Assembly: GCF_000237925.1 (NCBI RefSeq) | Contig: NC_031498.1 | Location: 13,617,906-13,681,905 of the forward strand | DNA: 64,000 bases | Source of the DNA: Schistosoma mansoni | Lineage: Eukaryota; Platyhelminthes; Trematoda; Strigeidida; Schistosomatidae | Reading direction: 5' to 3' | In this document: positions 60,115-64,000 of the stretch, in pieces | How the letters are laid out: each line of letters opens with the position of its first letter | Position numbering within the stretch: position 1 is the first letter of the stretch | Program-made: the position numbers and the translations under genes | Notes under the pieces: generated by a model | Database searches by the model: none | What the model was told of the DNA's origin: nothing | What the model saw: only the letters and a program-made list of their open reading frames with translations

Positions 60115-60527
60115 TGTTGGGGATGTCAAATCCCCAGAATTTACTTGATAAGTGGCTTAATTTTGTAATTTTATTTTGGAAATTTGAATTTAGCTGTTTT
60201 CGCGCCAAACGCGCTCTTTTTACCTTCACATCATATTTTCCATTTGTAACTATCTTAAACGCTATTGGTCCATTGTTTCTTTGTGTGTGCTATTTATTAA
60301 TGATGCCCAAGGACAATCTGTTGCTGTATATATACGCTTGACTTTTTCCCTTATTTGATTGCTGTGCTTCTGGCTGCTACGGAATATAACTTCCCCGCTT
60401 CCAACTTGGACTTCTTACTCTAGTTAGCTGGGTCTGGGTCGCGTCAGAATAGCTAGCTTATCGGTCCCTGGTCACAAGTCTTTGTTCCGTTCGCTACTAG
60501 TGAATTCGTAACGCTTCAGATCTAACA
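60115..60527 (+). mobile_element. Solo LTR
   Basis: 413 bp beginning TGTTGGGGATG and ending TCTAACA, flanked by perfect TTAAA target duplications (60110-60114 and 60528-60532). A TATA-like TGTATATATACGC lies about two thirds along, giving plus orientation. Size, ends and the 5-bp duplication fit a BEL/Pao or Gypsy LTR. No internal region remains, as expected after recombination between two LTRs. Clean ends suggest it is not very old. Confidence 0.8.
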
Positions 60528-60979
60528 TTAAATGTTGTCGTAAATTCAGTGAATAAATCCCAAAACAATTTGATCAGTGTTTTGTTGCATTAACATGTTT
60601 GAGAAAATCCATTTTCCATACAACATCAGTAGTTAATATGACTACAGGACAGTGGTTAGTATGAACACAAATTGTGGTAATGAAACAGTCCCCTGAATGA
60701 AGATCACCAAGAAGCGACAATAACATGATTATTATCCATTTCAACATCATTTCAAAACACACCTTCAGGAAAATGAAAGAATTTGAAAGAGTTTACTATA
60801 TTTTAGTATTCATCAGTAGTGCATATTTATGACTTCACATGAAATTGAATCCAGATCATTTCAGTGCAACAACGAATGTGTCAAACACTGATGCTTAGTG
60901 AAGTGGTTTACATTTAGTGATAAATATACATATATATTTATATATAGTAAAATGTTATAAAAACCTAGTGGGTTTGTAA

Positions 60980-61555
60980 ATTGGAAGATCACAAATATGT
61001 TATTTCTATTATGAGTGTGTTTCTGTGTTTACACTCAAGGTTAGTGGAGATATTCAATGATAAAAAACAAACAGTTGCACGAGATCATTATTTACTTTTG
61101 TCTGGTAGATTTCTTCTTTATCAAAATATCACAAATTATATACAGATAGACTGGAGAAGACGTTGTTATATCCAATGAACCTTTACCTACAAGATACGAT
61201 GGAAACAACGGATAATGTGACAATCAAATATTAAGATACATTGAAGGAAATATTTAAGCTGAAACTATAGTGAGATAGGATTTATCTTTTTTCATCGGGA
61301 ATAGAACAAATAGTTGTAAAATAGAGTATAAGAAAGGAAATTGTATACTGTTGGTGAATTTGTAAGGAGAAAGCATTTGTTAATATAAGTAGGTTTCTTT
61401 GTGATTAGCATTTAAAGTACTTTTCAAGTGGTTAGTATATCAGTGGGAATTGTGTGGTAGATGATTGAAATACATCTGGAAAGCGTAGGATGAGAAGAAC
61501 CTGAATATAATTAAACTAAACAAGGACGTTTCAATGAGGAGAATTTTCTTCTGAA
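60980..61555. repeat. Dispersed inverted repeat, right member
   Basis: Reverse complement of 25840-26405. The open frame SVFLCLHSRLVEIFNDKKQ is on the plus strand here. Confidence 0.7.
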
Positions 61556-63300
61556 CAATATCGTTTTCTCGAGCTTCACATTGGTATTTGTGATCGATGG
61601 TGTATGGTACTCTGTGAAAAAATGTAGGTTTATTGCATCACTGAGTGAATTGATCAAATATAATCAAACGCCTTCAATTATCCAATATTATAGTCTGTAA
61701 ATGTATACAACGGTGTTACATCATTTGACAAAGTAATTATTGTAACTGTAAAATTCACTCCTTTGGAAGTGTTTTAAATGGGTAACTTACTGATATTTCT
61801 GAGGAGTCGTCGCCGTTGTATACTTTCTGAATCTGTTGTGTCTTACTGGTTTTACTTAGCAATCGGTAACTACTACGATTCCCACGACTCAAAGTAGAAA
61901 CACGAAAGACTGGTGGAATGAAAAGTTATTGACTCCCGAAAAACACGTCTCCAAACAAGTCTCAAAATCCCATTCGAAATAACATAATCAGACCATACTA
62001 CAGTCGTTTATATACCGAATTTCACACACAAATAATAGTAACACATGTACAGGGGAATACATACGAATACTGCAAAGAAACAATGAATGTAGTTCACTTG
62101 AATTGGTACAAAAAATAAAATTGTCACACTGAACGACAGTCTATTCATGTTATATAGAACAGAGTTCAAATAAATTTATACAAGAAAATATTGAACTCAA
62201 TGTGGATGAAATTAAGCACTTTCTATAGTGATCAAAATTCCGTAATTAAGGGAAGGCACTGATATGAATTGGAAAAGTGAACGCGATATTATACCTAGTT
62301 ATTCAACTTCAAACACATGTCCATGATATATACGTTACACTGAATAGGTATTTCTTACAACGGATTTGGTTTTAAGATTTAGACTACATCCTAGATGTCA
62401 TCTTTCTTGCGTGTAACATAAGAGTGATACATCTAAAATCTTTCCGTTTATATTTGATAAACTCATCAGTAGTTTTGGTGGAAAACGATAATAAAATAAG
62501 TCAAACTGGTCTTATATATTAATGTGACATTATTACAAATAATTCATTTTCATTAGTTGACAAACAAATAATTATAGGATGACCTTATTTAGCCTATTTA
62601 CATACTCAACCACTCTGTCTTCACAACTTAAACTTGTCTGACTGAATTATTATTATTATTACCATTATTATCGATAATATTACTACTATAAAGGTTGTCA
62701 TCGTTATTGCTATTATTAATATTACCTAGAATTTCTTCACACATGAATAATTAATTTAAGGATGACTACAAAAAAAGAAACAATTAGTTCTATGAAGGAT
62801 TAACTTTCAACTAGTAAATTGTAGGTCATTGAATTTGATTAGTTTTAATCTGAAATTTGATCACATGGATTTCAATGACTAGATATTCCAGAAGGGAAAT
62901 TATGAAACGTGACAAATACACAATCATTAGTATGAATAGGGCGACTGTGAGTGTCGAAATATGAAAGTACATCCCACCGTCAGCATACATGTATATATTA
63001 CAAGTGATGGCGGTTGAGATTCACTGAGGTAAATATTAAGGTGAAACACACTTCTATGAAATAGACACCTCATGAGAAATCACTGTTTGCAAACCCACAC
63101 GTGAAGCTGCATATCACTGGCAACGAACCGATAAGCGGCTTGAATTGGTCATTTCAGTGGTGACTTGTGTGTTGAGTTTTCGAATTAACATGTATGATCA
63201 CACTCTTATAAGACTCCATGACTGACAAATCAAGCATATTTTTTGATTGATTGAGGTTAGACATTACCACCTTTGTTTTTTGGCGAAATAAACATCTTTG
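61556..63300. other. No gene seen; ATT-rich tract at 62645-62725
   Basis: Short frames only. An ATT/TTA-rich simple tract lies at about 62645-62725. Confidence 0.5.
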
Positions 63301-63304
63301 GATG

Positions 63305-63480
63305 CTGTCTCAGTGGTCCATATGTTATGTATTCGCACGCGAGGCAGAAGGTCCTGGTTTCCAGTCCCGCATGAGGGATTATGAGTGCGTGTCGCTGAGG
63401 AGTCCCATAAAATGATTAAACGGTTGTCTAGTTATTCCAGTTATTCTATGGAGGTCTAGGTTAGACAAACTCATGATTTA
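63305..63480 (+). repeat. Second-family SINE, promoter to tail
   Basis: TGTCTCAGTGGTCC (A-box-like), a B-box-like region, CTGAGGA with intact first stem II strand, then TTAAAC where GAAAC is expected, and the tail. Ribozyme inactive by sequence. Confidence 0.7.
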
Positions 63481-63894
63481 ACTGTGAACATATATATGCT
63501 TACTAATGTGTGTACAGCATAGAAAATGAAATAGGTGAAAATGAATACTTTGTGGAATCAGTTCTTTGCTATATTCCCGTGGGTGTCCTCAAATTAGGAA
63601 ATTGAGGGTAATGTTAGTGGTAAAAATAACAAAGAAAACATCGATAATAGCAATTCGGACATATACTTAAGCTATGCGACTTCTTGTCCACAGTTTGGAT
63701 ATCTCGTATTCTTGTCTTTGACGCGTTGTATTTGATTATGAACATCCCAAGATATACGTTTATTCTGAGAGTATTGAATGATTAGGTCGACTCCTCTTCA
63801 TCTTCGTCTATATTGTGTGTGTTTGGTATTCGGTGAACATGTGTTATTATAGGGGTTTCATTTTTGCTGTTGTAACGAGTGTGGAAAAAGCAAA

Positions 63895-64000
63895 TAAAGT
63901 TGCAAACCTGGAAGCACTAGACGGCTGTTACGTTATTGTATGGGACTACTCAACAGTGCGCACGAGACGAAAGGCCTTAGGTTTGAGTCCTGCGTGGATG
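63895..64000. repeat. Second-family SINE pieces at the window edge
   Basis: A minus-oriented ribozyme and tail (to about 63965, core TTGAGTA) meets plus-oriented promoter-like text. Cut by the window end. Confidence 0.6.

Overview
The window is AT-rich eukaryotic DNA from a blood fluke of the genus Schistosoma. This rests on dispersed repeats typical of schistosomes: Sm-alpha-type SINEs carrying hammerhead ribozymes, SR2/Perere-3-like RTE LINEs ending in (GTAA)n, and Penelope-like, BEL/Pao-like and Gypsy-like debris. It also rests on the single-exon, amine-receptor-like GPCRs. I cannot fix the species. A run of exactly 200 N (52570-52769) marks a scaffold join, so order and orientation across it are an assembly claim.

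The host genes I can support are three intact intronless class A GPCRs: at 6018-7511 (+), 23177-24745 (-) and 45223-46851 (+). A truncated, decayed relative of the second lies at 30476-31391 (-). All belong to one aminergic-like family with long third intracellular loops and a shared extracellular-loop-3 pattern, so this is a local receptor cluster. The first keeps the aminergic pocket (Asp3.32, Ser5.42/5.43, Trp6.48, Phe6.51/6.52). The second has Asn3.32. The third has Asn3.32 and Phe6.48. In S. mansoni the comparable clade is SmGPR-1/-2/-3 (histamine and dopamine responsive); I recognise the clade but do not assign one-to-one orthologues.

Most of the rest is segmental duplication plus mobile-element debris. 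Copy A (1-2292 and 7527-12195) brackets the first receptor. Copy B (32333-41209) repeats the flanks in the same orientation but lacks the whole receptor block and has gained an LTR-element remnant and a 350-bp insertion. Copy C (53147-57347) is an inverted copy of the downstream part. B and C share 1,114 bp in which I found no difference, beside more diverged flanks, which suggests recent conversion or an assembly effect. A fold-back repeat (50020-50399 / 52186-52569) abuts the gap and differs only in homopolymer lengths.

Region by region: 1-12.2 kb copy A with receptor 1; 12.7-22 kb SINE, LINE and Penelope-like fragments and an exon-like duplicated piece; 23.2-24.7 kb receptor 2; 25.5-31.7 kb SINEs, a BEL/Pao fossil, an RTE 3' end and the receptor pseudogene; 32.3-41.5 kb copy B; 42.8-43.2 kb an inverted copy of the exon-like piece; 45.2-46.9 kb receptor 3; 50-57.3 kb fold-back, gap and copy C; 57.4-64 kb repeats, an RTE 5' fragment, a solo LTR and SINEs. 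No tRNA, rRNA, CRISPR array or conventional multi-exon gene could be supported. Percent identities were not computed; all alignments were made by eye.
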